Shown here piece by piece: positions 11,801-22,631 of a DNA stretch of 64,000 nucleotides. Position 1 is the stretch's first letter; every line of letters begins with the position of its first letter. A program made the translations under genes and the position numbers. This stretch comes from Kappaphycus alvarezii (taxonomy: Eukaryota > Rhodophyta > Florideophyceae > Gigartinales > Solieriaceae): positions 57,784 to 121,783 of the forward strand of contig NADL03000154.1 of NCBI GenBank assembly GCA_002205965.3. The letters are read 5' to 3'. The notes beneath the pieces were generated by a model. That model was not told the DNA's origin. It did no database searches and saw only the letters and a program-made list of their open reading frames with translations.

Positions 11801-14020
11801 GAAGCTCATATAACCTTTGGATTGACGAAAATTATTTCAAAAATATTAAACGTAGGTTTTCCCTACAGAAACACTTCTATGATCAATTTAATTTAATGAC
11901 TACCAAGACTGTGCATAAAAAAGAGATTCAAATATTTTTAGCTATCCATTCAATGTGGTATTTCTAACGTTATGATGGATATCATTACGTGTTTCTTCAA
12001 GTTGAAAGAGTCTATATAATAAATCTTAAAAATATGAAAGATGACTCGAATGACGAGTTGCGGATACTTATTCAGTTCCAACCGTATTGCCTATCAGCGT
12101 GAACGCTAAGATAAACAATGAGAATTGTAAATATGTCTTCTAACGAACACTTTAAAATTTGCTGGCGGTGAATGTGTTGGAAGATACTCTTTTCTACTTT
12201 CATTGAAAGACTCATTAATAGTACTCTGTGGTAAAACATAATATCTGAAGGTATGGATATTTCGGTTCTTTTTGCTGATTAGCCCCTTTCTTTTGTCCTT
12301 GTGTCCATCTGCCACAGCGCTGTCTTCATATAAGGCATAAATATAAGTATAATTTGACAAAATAATTATTTGGTTCTTTAGTGTTTATAAAATGTTGGAA
12401 TAGAAGCAAGTCTTCAGCAATCAGAAAGGGCACGGTCATTATAAAAGTAAAAATCATGAGCAGGAGTTCCTGACAGTTGATAGAAGAAATATTGACGATA
12501 TACAAACCCTGTCATATTGCAAGTTGGTAACATTCAAACTTTCACTCTATTCACAGTGAGCAAGCACAATCTCCTTTGCTTTTTCATGTAGTCACTTGAC
12601 CTACTTTTACAAAAAACGGAAGCTGATATATCTACCTGAACTGCAAATTCGTTTCAATCTCGGTAGTTATAATGCTTTCTCTCAGGTGGTATACATGTAC
12701 AATATAGAAATGCAACCTTGAACAGTGCGAAGACGACAAAAATCCGGAGACACCCTTATTTATAGTCTGCTGAAAATATCGAGCTGCGTTCAGGTGCTAC
12801 AGTACACGCAACCAAGGATCTTTCTTTAGTAAGATTCGACGGAAGTCGGAAATGCGGGTAACATACTTGCCATCAACTGCTCCATGAACTTAACCACCTT
12901 GTCCTCAACACTACCTACCTCTACCCGTCCCTCACCATCGCTTAATCAGCAATGGACCACCGTTACCTACGGGGTAACGACATCTTTTTTGCAGAAGAAT
13001 GCACTGCAAATACGTTCGGAGTGGTTTCGCTGTACATTTTTGGAAGAGAAAGGTGACGCGGAGGAGTCAAAGGAGCCAGAAGAGGGTGAGGCTGTTGTGG
13101 ATGGATCCGAAGATTAGGAGACCGGTTGGACAGATAGGAGTTACAGATGTACAAATGTGGGTGTATTCCTGTGGAGGACGTATGAAAGAGTGAAGATTCA
13201 CCCAAAGTGAGTTTCTTAATCAAGTAGTGACAGGCTTTTATAGTCCCATACCTCATTGTTGGTACAGGAGCGGAGATCCTTTCCCAAGAAGGCTATCCAT
13301 CATTCTTGGCCGTTCGACAGTACGTTTAGGGAGCACATTGGGGACATGGATACATTGGAGGAATTTATGAATGTATTTGTATTTTGAAAGAATTGATTCG
13401 CTCTGATGCCGGGGAAGAAGATTATGAGGAGTAAATCAGGAAATTTATCATGATACTATTTACCGTTATTCGCTGTCGTCCACAAGATTCACTGGGGCGC
13501 AATTTATTGCATTTAATATGCTTGATTTGGATATTAGAGCTATCTAAAAAAGTTTATGCATACTGAGTAAATCGTTGCCTCTCGGAGAAAAGAAGCAAGC
13601 TGGAGCAAACTTCAAGTGCAGACCTAAATAGTTCAAAAGTTGAGAGGAAGAGCTTGAGAGTCAACTTATGACCTAAGAAGCATTTCTTTTACGTTAGTAA
13701 CTGCGCATATGTGTAAGACCGTGCTGTTACAATACTAACTTGAGGTACCTTGACCCTTCGCCCTTATCCACCTCTTTTTGTTTCCAAAAATATACTCCGG
13801 TAGTGCTTTTCTTTGGCTTACGACACCTCTCTTTCTAGATAAATTGTTCTGAAAGTATCATGCTCAGCGATTTATTCCTACCACGCGCTCTCGAAAAATA
13901 AGCGTAGCGATGTACGTGGAACTCGTTTCATCCCATTTCATGGCGCACATGCTATAGTCAACCGTTCATAAGGATTGCAACATATCAGTCATTTCTAGGC
14001 TGTAATGAGCATTATGATTC
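8882..14020. other. AT-rich anonymous DNA between Copia remnant and nitrate transporter
   Basis: No gene is recognised. 8882-11690 is shared with the other tandem copies; 11690-14020 is present only once here because the equivalent stretch is deleted at the 39418 junction. A conserved short plus-strand frame (10857-11126, motif SNHKVVKAHVALSV) recurs at 36655-36918 and 62180-62431. On the minus strand, a frame with FYSLLSDCTDFFTDSIE also recurs at about 10700, 36480 and 62000. Both frames are interrupted in at least one copy, so they could be exon remnants of an unknown gene. Confidence 0.4.
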
Positions 14021-14409
14021 CTATTCACGCCTCCTTGTCAACAACCTTGGTCTCAGCCTTCGCAGGGAGGACATGCTCCCACAATGGGACCAATACCAAA
14101 GCGGCATGAGGAAGGCGGCACCAATAACGATGAAGCCAGGGATGAAGAAACCATCACGAATATCCTCTCCAGTTCCGTCACCGGCGTTGACCAAGAAACC
14201 ACCCGCTACGGCGCTGAAGTTACCGCCAGTACCGAAAATGCCAGAGATAGCCCCTGTGGCTGAAGGGTTCACGAAAGGTACGATACCGAAGGTGCAACCC
14301 TCGACCATTTGAACGAAGAAGGAGAAAAGGATAAGAACAGGCACTGCGGCGCCGAGAACAGAGATGCGAGAAAAGATGAAGAACATGCACCCCTGACCGG
14401 CTTGCACGA
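14021..14409 (-). pseudogene. NRT2: nitrate transporter (NNP/MFS), C-terminal part, second-unit copy
   Basis: This is the downstream half of the transporter begun at 22631, separated from it by a Gypsy element. The encoded segment contains FFVQMVEGCTFGIVPFVNP, followed by SATGAISGIFGTGGNFSAVAGG. That is the second NNP signature region typical of high-affinity nitrate/nitrite MFS porters at the plasma membrane. The frame then runs through a last hydrophobic helix (GFIVIGAAFLMPLWYW) and ends in a basic tail at 14021. The reading frame across the insertion point is consistent (…TFFIV, then QAGQGC…) once the duplicated CACGA is counted once. Function is lost in this copy if the insertion is real. 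Confidence 0.88.
14405..14409. repeat. target-site duplication of Gypsy element 1, left copy (CACGA)
   Basis: CACGA immediately left of the left LTR matches CACGA at 21837-21841 immediately right of the right LTR. A 5-bp TSD is usual for Ty3/Gypsy elements. Confidence 0.85.
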
Positions 14410-15128
14410 TGATAGGGGTAAATCGTCGGGAGAAGAGATACTTAGAACCAACTACCCCAAGACGGAGGTGTTGCGAGCGACAAAAGTGCTACCGTGGTAT
14501 AGTTGAACAAATAAAAAGGAGTGTATATGGGAGAGAGTTGAGAGGGCTACAAGCAAGTATAAAAGGGGCAGCGTCTACCACTGATTCTCTGCGACTTGCT
14601 TAGGAAAAAGTTTTCTTGGGTTTGAAGTTGACTCTCAACTTCCTACTACTCGGAGCTTGACCTGAAGTTGTCTGCCAACTTGCTTGACCTCTCAAGGAGG
14701 AAGCACTTTACTCAGCTTATATAGACTTTTCGGCTAATCCTAAAGTCTCAATCAAACATACTAAATACCATAAAACGCATTCACGGGAATCGTGTGAACC
14801 AGAGAGACCATTAGAAGATATTTCCTCAAGGTAAATATCTAGGTGCCATACCCATGCCAGCCACCCATCGGCCAGGGGTGGGAATTGATGTGGCCATTAT
14901 ATAGACCTTTCAGAGTCACTCGTAGTATCACCCACAACCTAGAACTGTACTGACATCCACTATGACAGCGTGTCCTAAAATAAAAAATCAACCGATGAAT
15001 TTGCCACACTCACCCAAATTAAAAATATCTTGCAAATTCAAAAACTGTAAAAATATCTTCCCAGTTCCAATACTGTATACAATTATGGTCCTCATCTAAA
15101 TTTTTTCGTGTGCGAATTTGCGCACATC
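14410..15128 (-). repeat. Gypsy element 1, 3' LTR (719 bp)
   Basis: Paired with 21120-21836. On the minus strand it starts GATGTGCGCAAATTCGCACA, which includes a short palindrome, and ends CCCTATCA. A TATATAAGC TATA-like box lies near 14717-14727 on the minus strand. This LTR carries the 'a' haplotype (GCAGCGTCTACC…GATTCTCTGCGACTTGC on the plus strand), which differs from its partner. Confidence 0.92.
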
Positions 15129-15142
15129 ACGCCCTCCCGCTC
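15129..15142 (-). other. Gypsy element 1 polypurine tract
   Basis: On the minus strand the purine-rich run GAGCGGGAGGGCG abuts the start of the 3' LTR, the expected site for plus-strand DNA priming. The same run precedes the 3' LTR of element 2 at 46347-46358. Confidence 0.75.
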
Positions 15143-15162
15143 AAGACGAACGTCCCGGCTCG

Positions 15163-16260
15163 TCACTGCTCTTGTTGTTCTTGTGGGAGTTCTATCCATT
15201 CATCAGGGAGAGTATAGGGTTCACTATAAGGATATGGTAGTAGCTCATTTCCAATATGATGAGAGAGTGTGTACCGTGCGATGACCGGCTCATCTCCTTG
15301 GTCAAGAGTTTCGTAGATTCGGCGTATGGTTTCATAGTGTTCTCTAATGAGCTCCTCCCGTTTCACTTCTCCAAACCTTCCAAATGTGAGGTAGTAAACG
15401 TAGTATGCAAACTTTTCTGGCAACGGGTCCAGAAACGGGTATCTGAAGGAGAAAAAAACTCGCAACATAAGGACTGAGTCCTCACGAGTAAGGTGCGCCC
15501 CGTGAATGGTCTGGAAGCACATGCAAATACTAATTGCAAAAAAGGAAATTACTTCTGCTTCTCGTGGGTCCTCTGTCATTTCGCGAAGCCAACGTCTAAT
15601 TGGTAGCCGTCCAATAATTAAGGATGCATAGTTTCCCCCTGGGAGACTAGGCGGTGTTTGAGGCGATCTTCTTGGCGATCTTCCTCGCTGCTCCCGACGC
15701 CTTGCCCTCTTCGATGATCCGCCCCGATCACTTGATGGTCCAGCTCGTATCATCATCACGGCCTCGGGAGGATCCTGGTCTTCGGCTGAGGTTGTGTTTC
15801 TGAGCGGAGCAACGTAAGGTTCCCATAGAGGATATGGGACCAGTCGATATTCCATATCAGGGGGCAAGCTGTAACCTCTCAGTCGCACATCTTGGTTGTT
15901 CTTAGAAATACGTAAACTGGACGGATAATGTTCAGATATGTTTGCGACAAGTCTCCGATAGCTACCATTCCATACCTTCCTATAGAGTAATGATATATGA
16001 CTTCCACAAACTCTGGACCTGCTTCCGTGAACCTTCCGTTTTGGAATGAGAATAGAATCTGATCAATAGTCGGAAATCTTCTTGAGGTAGCAATGGTCCG
16101 TTCAACGTACGAAAACATAGGCATATATTAATGTAGAAATGGATGATTACGTGGAGTTCGTAGTAGTCACGCGTAATCGAGATGATCCATTCCCAGGCCC
16201 TTTTTCCTCCCATAGGAATCATTCTATAGTTAAAGATGAGTATGCCTGGATAGTCCTGTG
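15163..16260 (-). CDS. Gypsy element 1: C-terminal extension of Pol with duplicated domain
   Basis: Downstream of the integrase GPY/F-like module comes an unrecognised region, intact as one frame in 15163-15888 and frameshifted near 16050 relative to element 2. It contains two related halves. The first (about 16220-15890) has ICLCFRTLNGPLLPQED and later SIGRYGM. The second (about 15600-15270) has ICMCFQTIHGAHLTRED and later TFGRFGE. A basic Arg/Ser/Pro linker (KRARRREQRGRSPRRSP) lies between them, and YPLWEPY / YPYSEPY motifs follow each half. The stop at 15163 is just before the polypurine tract. I see no signal peptide or convincing membrane helix. The role is unknown; the linker may be a nuclear-localisation or nucleic-acid-binding segment. 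Confidence 0.75.
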
Positions 16261-17400
16261 TGAGAAGGAATTCTTCAGGCCTCTGATGGTAAGGGACTAG
16301 ACGACGTGCATGGATGGCCCTCCTTGATCTCTTCCCTGAGCTTGAACATAGCTTATAGTGCGGGTGTCTTTCCTCCGTGACGACGCAAGGATTCGAGTAC
16401 TTTGTTTGGAAGGCCGGCCACTTCACAGCCTGCTGCATTGCTTTCCCATGTACTACAAGTACTTTAGAGCCGACTGGAAAGGTTTGGACTGGAGGCTCTT
16501 CATTCTTATTTCTTGTCTGTGTTAGCGCGCGGTGTGATCTCCAGCTTCAGTGGCCAGTAGTTCGACTACTCTCTTCATCGATAATATTTGTTTCCATGTC
16601 TCTCTGTAACAAGGAGCCTTCCGTACATTAGCTCGAATGGTGACCGTCCGCTTCTTCCTCTTCTTCGACGATAGCCGTATAACACTTTTGGTAAGGCATC
16701 TTCCCACTGGATTTCATTCTCGACATAGTTTTCGATATTGCTCGTTTGATGGTTCCAACCATCCTCTCCGCTTTACCGTTTGACATAGGAGCGTATGCGA
16801 GAACTGTCTTCAGCTGAATCCCTTTCTCTTCCAAGAAACGAAGCAGTGAAGTTGCAGTAAAACAAAGGGCGTTATCTGAGATGATCCTTTTTGGAAGACC
16901 AAACGGTTCAATTATTTCTTTTTCGATGAATCTCAGGACCACCTCAGCATTGGCCTCCTCAACTGCAACTGCTATTGGCCATCCAGTAAGATGTTCCACC
17001 CCTATAAGGAGGTATTTTTTCCGGAAGAGGTTTCCTTGAATGGGGCCGGCAAAGTCAATTGAAAGGTTTCAAAGAGACCGGAAACTGGAAAGCTAGAGTT
17101 GTCTTATACTTTCGTATTGGCGTGAATTTTTGACAGTTGTCGCAGCTTTTCACGAAATTATAGACGTCCTTATGGATACTGGGCCACCAGAATCTCTCAG
17201 TAACGAATTTTTGGTTGTTTCGAGATCCCAATGCCCTAACTCATCATGAAAAGTCCTCAAGATCTTCATTCTTTCTTTCAAAGGGGCCACTAGTCGAGGA
17301 CCGGCTTTGTGTGTCGGAAGAGTTTCCCATTCCATATGTAAAAGCCTTTTGATTCCTGCGTACCCAATTTCTGTGTTCAATATCAACCTTTCTCATTTCT
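16261..17400 (-). pseudogene. Gypsy element 1: integrase
   Basis: Minus-strand segments show an N-terminal HHCC-type start (FHDELGHWDLETTKNSLL near 17250). The catalytic core follows, with the Asp in IISDNALCF (about 16880) and the Glu in SNGKAERMVGTIKRAI (about 16770). A C-terminal GPY/F-like module comes after (KWPAFQTKYSNP … AIHARRLVPYHQRP, about 16430-16280). Integrase joins the element cDNA to host DNA in the nucleus. The first core Asp region around 17060 is damaged by frameshifts, and the N-terminal zinc site runs out of frame. Confidence 0.85.
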
Positions 17401-17419
17401 AGTCCATCCAGGAATTTAA

Positions 17420-18878
17420 TTAGTCCGTGAAATAAGCTTCGTACTCGTTATTGTTCGGCACTTGCACCTCGGCAACTCCGACGATGTTCTCGGAAGCTTT
17501 TTCATTTGGAATCAGTGGATCCCTCAAGCGGGATAGGTAGTCGGCAGGCTGATTATTGCGTCCGGGCCTATACACAATTTCAAACCGATATTCTGCGAAA
17601 ATGTCGAGCCATCGGGCCAAGCGGTGATGTACATCTTTCTTTTGGAATGCTGTCTTAAGTGCCTGGTGATCAGTTATCAAGACAAATTTCTCGAGTGATA
17701 AAAGGTAACGCGAAACTTTTTCAGTGCGAAGACGACAGCTAGCGCTTCTTTTTCGCAGACTGAGTATCTCTTTCCGCATCATTCAGAGTGCGACTTGCGA
17801 ATTGAACGGGTGTAGTCTTCCGTTTTCATCTTTTTGGGACAAAACGGCACCCAAAGACCGTTCTGAGGCATCTGTCTCCACAACAAATGGTCTCTTGAAA
17901 TCTGGATACATGAGCACTGGGGGGACACATAGCTTATCTTTAAGCTCTTCAAATGCGGTTTGCATTTCCTTGTTCCATAAAAATTTTCCGTTCTTTGTTG
18001 TGCTGGCATGTAACGGTGCTGCAGTCTTGGCGAAATCTTTGATAAATCTCCTGTAATATGAGGCCAGTCCTAAGAAGCTTCGAACCTCCGTCTTTGAAGC
18101 GGGCCTTGGTGCCAACTTGATTTTTTTCGTTTTCTCTGGATCCACTTTAATTCCCTCTTGATCGACGATATGACCGAGTAATTGGATAGACGTTTTCGCA
18201 AAGAAGCATTTGCTTAACTTAATTTTCAGGCTGTACGCAGCTATTTTCTCCACCACAGTCTTGACATGCGATATGTGCTGATCCAAGGTTTTTGAGAATA
18301 TCACTACATCATCGATATAAACTCTTGCAAATGGAAGTCCTTTCAAAACCTCGTTCATCATTCTTTGGAATGTAGCTGGGGCATTCATGAGACCAAAAGG
18401 CATCACTTCGAACCTGAATGTACCGGCTTTGCTGGTAAAAGTTGTTTTTCCTTGCATTTTTCATCCAATGGAATCTGCCAATAACCAGTGTAAAGATCAA
18501 TTGAGGTGAAGTATCTCCCGTCCTTCAAGTCCTCGAGGATTTCCTCCATTTCGGAATCGGAAATCGATCGGGTATCATTCTCTGGTTCAGTTGTCGGTAA
18601 TCGACGCAAAAACGCAGCTTTCCATCCTTCTTTGGTGCGACCACAACTGGAAATGACCATGGGGATGAAACTGGCCGAATAATATCATTTTCCAGCATAC
18701 TTGTAACATTCTCTGAGATAAATTGGTCATATTTTGGCGGTTGACGTCTAGGCCTGTGGTAAATTGGTTGAGTATCGGTAAGTTCAAATGAGTGAGTGAC
18801 CGGTACACTTGCTTGTCTTAAATCTGATACACTCCATGCAATTACTTCGGAAGATGTTAACATGTCGGATATTATCAT
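17420..18878 (-). pseudogene. Gypsy element 1: reverse transcriptase and RNase H
   Basis: RT motifs in order: FPVVVAPKKDGKLRFCVDYRQ (about 18620-18670), FTSIDLYTGYWQIPLDEK (about 18480), FGLMNAPATFQRMMNEV (about 18360), then the catalytic YIDD at 18308-18319, then the connection region SFLGLASYYRRFIKDFA. RNase H follows with VETDASERSLGAVLSQ (about 17850) and TDHQALKTAFQKKDVHHRLARW, ending with PADYLSRL (about 17540). This order and the YIDD box are typical of Ty3/Gypsy Pol. Frameshifts break it at about 18450-18660 and about 17780. Confidence 0.9.
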
Positions 18879-19155
18879 TGAGGCGGGGGCTGGAAGGTGC
18901 TACTTTTTCTTGAATTTCTGCCATTTGGCGCCCTTTTTCTTCTTGATCTCACCTCCAAATTTTGAAGGACCTTTCCGGCGTGCTCACATCTTCAGATATG
19001 GAATTCGATATATTCCTGTTTTCCTTGCAATTGTAATCTTCTTTCATGCCCGAATTCCGTCCTTTGATTCGATATTATCGCAAAAAGAAACACATTCAGG
19101 TGTCAAACCTACCCTAGAATTCCAGTCTTCATCTGTTTCAAACCCAGAATCATAA

Positions 19156-20014
19156 TCATCCCATGTCATGTTCATTATCCCCCGAGCGTACCCTTTCCAC
19201 TTCCGAAAGTGTTAGTTGGTTCGGAATCTTCGCTGTCATAGCTAGAAGTGAAATCTTCACTGTCCGTTTCTTTAATCTTCCGGATGTGTGCTTTTGTCGA
19301 AATCCAGGGGCATCTTCACGTTCTGCCGTCAACATTAACTGAAACGATTTGGTTGCCCAAGTCAATGCAGGTCCCTAGTCTTTCCATGGTAGGCAGCCAA
19401 TGATTGCATCGAAAGGGAGATCAGGCATGACAAGAAAGTCTACATCAACTTTAGAGTCCCCAAAGAACACGGAAACCTTGTCAACAGTGCCCATGCATTT
19501 TGAGACGGTTCCATCCGCCACAGTTATTCTTCGAGTAGTTGGAATAATTTCAAGACCTAATCTGTCACCAAAGTTTCTGAATAAGGTTTGGAACAGCGCC
19601 CGAATCGAAAAGAGCTTGGGTTTGCATTCCCAATACTTTGACTGGTACTAGTTTAAGACGTCTTGGTGCTGTCGAGGCCGATTGAAGAAACAGTTTCTTA
19701 CCCTTAGCGGACTTATTAGACCTGATAATTTTTTTGAGTTCTTTTCTCGCATCCTCTGCGTCGCCCCTCAAAAGTTGACCAAACGTTATCCCAGTTGGGG
19801 CGATGCAAGCTCAGCCACCAAATTGTACTTCTTCACATATTCTAGTACGTCCTTGGGATACTCTTAAATTTCTTACTCTTTTCGTCTTCTTGGCCGAAGT
19901 GTTCCCACCTGGAACAACTTGATCAGCCTCTTGGTTCGAGGAGGTACAGGTGCTGGGATATTCCAGCATTCCATAATCTAGCCTAGGTTTTTTCGAAAAC
20001 GTTCCCTTCCCCAT
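19156..20014 (-). pseudogene. Gypsy element 1: aspartic protease region
   Basis: The retroviral-type protease active site ALFDSGAVPNLI is encoded at about 19585-19620 on the minus strand, in the 19565-19771 frame. It is preceded by a Lys-rich linker and followed, in another frame, by the hydrophobic flap-like region recognisable in element 2 (VDFLVMPDLPFDAIIG). The protease processes Gag-Pol. Several one-base indels split the region between Gag and RT. Confidence 0.8.
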
Positions 20015-20028
20015 CCCTTTTTGTCACA

Positions 20029-21030
20029 TTACTTGACTGATTTCTTCAGCGATGGATACATTACCGGCATCCGCCAACTTTGATCCTTCCTGTTTTGTAA
20101 GATTTTCATCTCTGGTCCTGACTCACTCCTCGCGTCCGATAAATTTGCTCTTCTGTTGTCTTTAGACCAGCAGTTACTTTCATGATGCCCGTAACGACCG
20201 CACTTTCCACAACGAGTGTTTCTATGTGGATTATCAGGACACCTATTTGCAAAGTGTCCAGGCTTGTGACAGTAGGAACAGACTTCTGCGGCCTTGGGGG
20301 CCCCAGACTGGTTCTTCTTAATGGTAAGAGTAAGGCTTTCCAACTGCGAGGTTATCATGTCAAGTCGATTATCGAATCGGGTTTCCAACCTTTCTTCCAA
20401 GTTTTTGACATCGCTCCTGACTGATTCCAATGCTGCTGCGCTAGTCGCTGGCCTTTGATAATTCTTTTCAGGATGTACGATAGCAGATGTACGGGTTTCC
20501 CTCGGTATTTCACTTAGTGACTGAAACGTCTCCGAATTTTTGACAAATTCTACTATGGTACCCTTCAGTTCATTAAAAGTGTGAGGGCCCTTGATGAGGA
20601 GGAAATCGGAGAGCCGCTTATCCCCCATCGCCGCCTTACGCAGCATTCCGTACTTGGCTTGGGCGTTGAACCCAGCCTTTTCATAGAGATCACACAAGTA
20701 TACCAATGAGCTTAACAAATCGTCGAAGTTGAGCCGGGCCTCTATGGCGGTACGAATCATCTCATCTGGTTCTACCTGCTTAGCATATTCTTTCACAAGC
20801 CACTCACATACCTCACCGAAGTTACGCCCATTCCCGTTAAGAGACCACCCGTTGATAAACTTGGCCTTATATTTGTGCTTTGCGTCACCATGAAGATAGG
20901 CGAAGATACTTTCGGCCTTCTCTTCATCGCTCTTCTCACGCATCACAACGTTGACATATGTATAGAGAAACTCCTCAACGTCTTCATTCTTGCCCCCTGT
21001 GAACGTTATACGAGCAGCGTTGAGATCCAT
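20029..21030 (-). CDS. Gypsy element 1: Gag with two zinc knuckles
   Basis: A 333-residue frame starts at an ATG 90 bases inside the 5' LTR (LTR inner edge at 21120). The N-terminal half (residues 1-160) is a capsid-like helical domain. Residues 200-240 form a coiled-coil-like segment. Then come two CCHC knuckles, CSYCHKPGHFANRC (about residue 273) and CGKCGRYGHHESNC (about residue 295), which bind the element RNA for packaging. The frame closes with a TAA that element 2 lacks at the equivalent place, so the Gag/Pol boundary is uncertain. Acts in cytoplasmic virus-like particles. Confidence 0.9.
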   Translation of the reverse strand: MDLNAARITFTGGKNEDVEEFLYTYVNVVMREKSDEEKAESIFAYLHGDAKHKYKAKFINGWSLNGNGRNFGEVCEWLVKEYAKQVEPDEMIRTAIEARLNFDDLLSSLVYLCDLYEKAGFNAQAKYGMLRKAAMGDKRLSDFLLIKGPHTFNELKGTIVEFVKNSETFQSLSEIPRETRTSAIVHPEKNYQRPATSAAALESVRSDVKNLEERLETRFDNRLDMITSQLESLTLTIKKNQSGAPKAAEVCSYCHKPGHFANRCPDNPHRNTRCGKCGRYGHHESNCWSKDNRRANLSDARSESGPEMKILQNRKDQSWRMPVMYPSLKKSVK

Positions 21031-21101
21031 GATTACAGAAAAGAAATCCCCTCGAATGGTTCCCTAAGACTGCTCAACTCGAATACCTCGGGTGCAACCC
21101 C

Positions 21102-21117
21102 CTCCACAAGAGTACCA
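21102..21117 (-). other. Gypsy element 1 primer binding site
   Basis: Two bases inside the 5' LTR the minus strand reads TGGTACTCTTGTGGAG. It begins with TGG, complementary to a tRNA CCA tail, so it fits a 3'-end tRNA primer. I cannot name the tRNA. Element 2 has the same sequence at 40350-40365. Confidence 0.7.
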
Positions 21118-21119
21118 AA

Positions 21120-21836
21120 TGATAGGGGTAAATCGTCGGGAGAAGAGATACTTAGAACCAACTACCCCAAGACGGAGGTGTTGCGAGCGACAAAAGTGCT
21201 ACCGTGGTATAGTTGAACAAATAAAAAGGAGTGTATATGGGAGAGAGTTGAGAGGGCTACAAGCAAGTATAAAAGGGGCAGGGTCTACCACTGATGCTCT
21301 GCGACCAGCTTAGGAAAAAGTTTTCTGGGTCTGAAGTTGACTCTCAACTTCCTACTACTCGGAGCTTGACCTGAAGTTGTCTGCCAACTTGCTTGACCTC
21401 TCAAGGAGGAAGCACTTTACTCAGCTTATATAGACTTTCGGCTAATCCTAAAGTCTCAATCAAACATACTAAATACCATAAAACGCATTCACGGGAATCG
21501 TGTGAACCAGAGAGACCATTAGAAGATATTTCCTCAAGGTAAATATCTAGGTGCCATACCCATGCCAGCCACCCATCGGCCAGGGGTGGGAATTGATGTG
21601 GCCATTATATAGACCTTTCAGAGTCACTCGTAGTATCACCCACAACCTAGAACTGTACTGACATCCACTATGACAGCGTGTCCTAAAATAAAAAATCAAC
21701 CGATGAATTTGCCACACTCACCCAAATTAAAAATATCTTGCAAATTCAAAAACTGTAAAAATATCTTCCCAGTTCCAATACTGTATACAATTATGGTCCT
21801 CATCTAAATTTTTTCGTGTGCGAATTTGCGCACATC
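21120..21836 (-). repeat. Gypsy element 1, 5' LTR (717 bp)
   Basis: Paired with 14410-15128. It carries the 'b' haplotype (GCAGGGTCTACC…GATGCTCTGCGACCAGC on the plus strand). It shares this haplotype with the 3' LTR of element 2 rather than with its own partner. Confidence 0.92.
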
Positions 21837-22631
21837 CACGATGAAGAAAGTCCAGAGGCGCCCAGGCACGCCGAACCGCTTGCCAGTAAGTCGGAGAAGA
21901 TTCCACGGATGGAACGGGCTAAAAAGTTCATGAGACCGAAGAGACTCGCAACGAGGCCAGCGGCTTTTGAATTTTCGACTTTGTCAGTTTGAAAACGCCC
22001 TGGAAGTAGGTGGCGAGGTTTCCGTTCATGGTAAGCTCAACTGCGAAGCATCCGGCATACAGCAAGAAGAGAATCCACACCCTCCTCTTGCCAGCAACCT
22101 TGCCATGGCTTCGACCGGGCTGGTCTTTTCCTTTTTCCCGTGCTTGATGAGGTCTGCATAGTTAGCCTGAGGAAGATCGTCCGTAAGGAACCACATAGCA
22201 GCGGGGGTGAGAACGAGGGCGCCGCCCGGAATGATCATTGCGTAACGCCAGGCCTTGTCCGTAGCCTCCAACTGAGATGAGCTGGTACATCCAGACTCGT
22301 CGATCTGTTCAGGATGGCAAGGACCGTTCTCGTCAAAGCCAATGTCGTTGCGGATACCCTTAGCAATGAGGGGCATCATGCGGTTGAGGACACCACCACC
22401 GAGGTTACCGCATCCGGCGGAGGTAGCGTTAGCGGTACCGACAAAGTTTCTAGAGAATATAATATAAGTCAAGAATTGGGTCACAACAAACGTAGCCCAC
22501 ACGAAACCAATGAAGAAGCGTGCGGTATTCCACTGGGCGTAAGAGATGGCTGCACCGACCAGGAATACTGGAAGAGAATTCCAGTATTCACTGGGGAAGA
22601 GAATTCTAGTCATGCTTGTGCGGGCGGACAA
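21837..22631 (-). pseudogene. NRT2: nitrate transporter (NNP/MFS), central part, second-unit copy
   Basis: From about 22631 the minus strand encodes FFIGFVWATFVVTQFL, then the NNP signature AGCGNLGGGVLNRMMPLI. A loop and another helix follow (WRYAMIIPGGALVLTPAAMWF, DDLPQANYADLIK). After a frameshift near 22080 comes FAVELTMNGNLATYFQ, the helix-7 hallmark of NRT2/NrtA-family nitrate porters. The frame then runs to …GRLWTFFIV, where the Gypsy element interrupts; it resumes at 14409. NNP proteins have 12 helices; the first four or so are not recognisable upstream of 22631, so this copy looks 5'-truncated or its first exon is too damaged to see. Further frameshifts occur near 21930-21970. Confidence 0.88.

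Larger units (their letters stand above)
14410..21836 (-). mobile_element. Ty3/Gypsy LTR retrotransposon, element 1 (7.4 kb)
   Basis: The element reads on the minus strand: 5' LTR (21120-21836), tRNA primer site, Gag with two CCHC knuckles, aspartic protease, reverse transcriptase (YIDD), RNase H, integrase (after RT/RNase H, the Gypsy order), a C-terminal extension, a polypurine tract, and 3' LTR (14410-15128). It lies inside the nitrate transporter with 5-bp TSDs. The LTRs are very similar, implying recent insertion. Pol is split by several frameshifts, but a sister element at 39644-47076 is broken at different places, so some may be sequencing errors. Confidence 0.95.

Noticed and set aside
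15163..16260. Extension of the Gypsy Pol as an envelope-like gene
   Set aside because: It is in frame with integrase, has no signal peptide, no clear transmembrane anchor and no cleavage-like motif.
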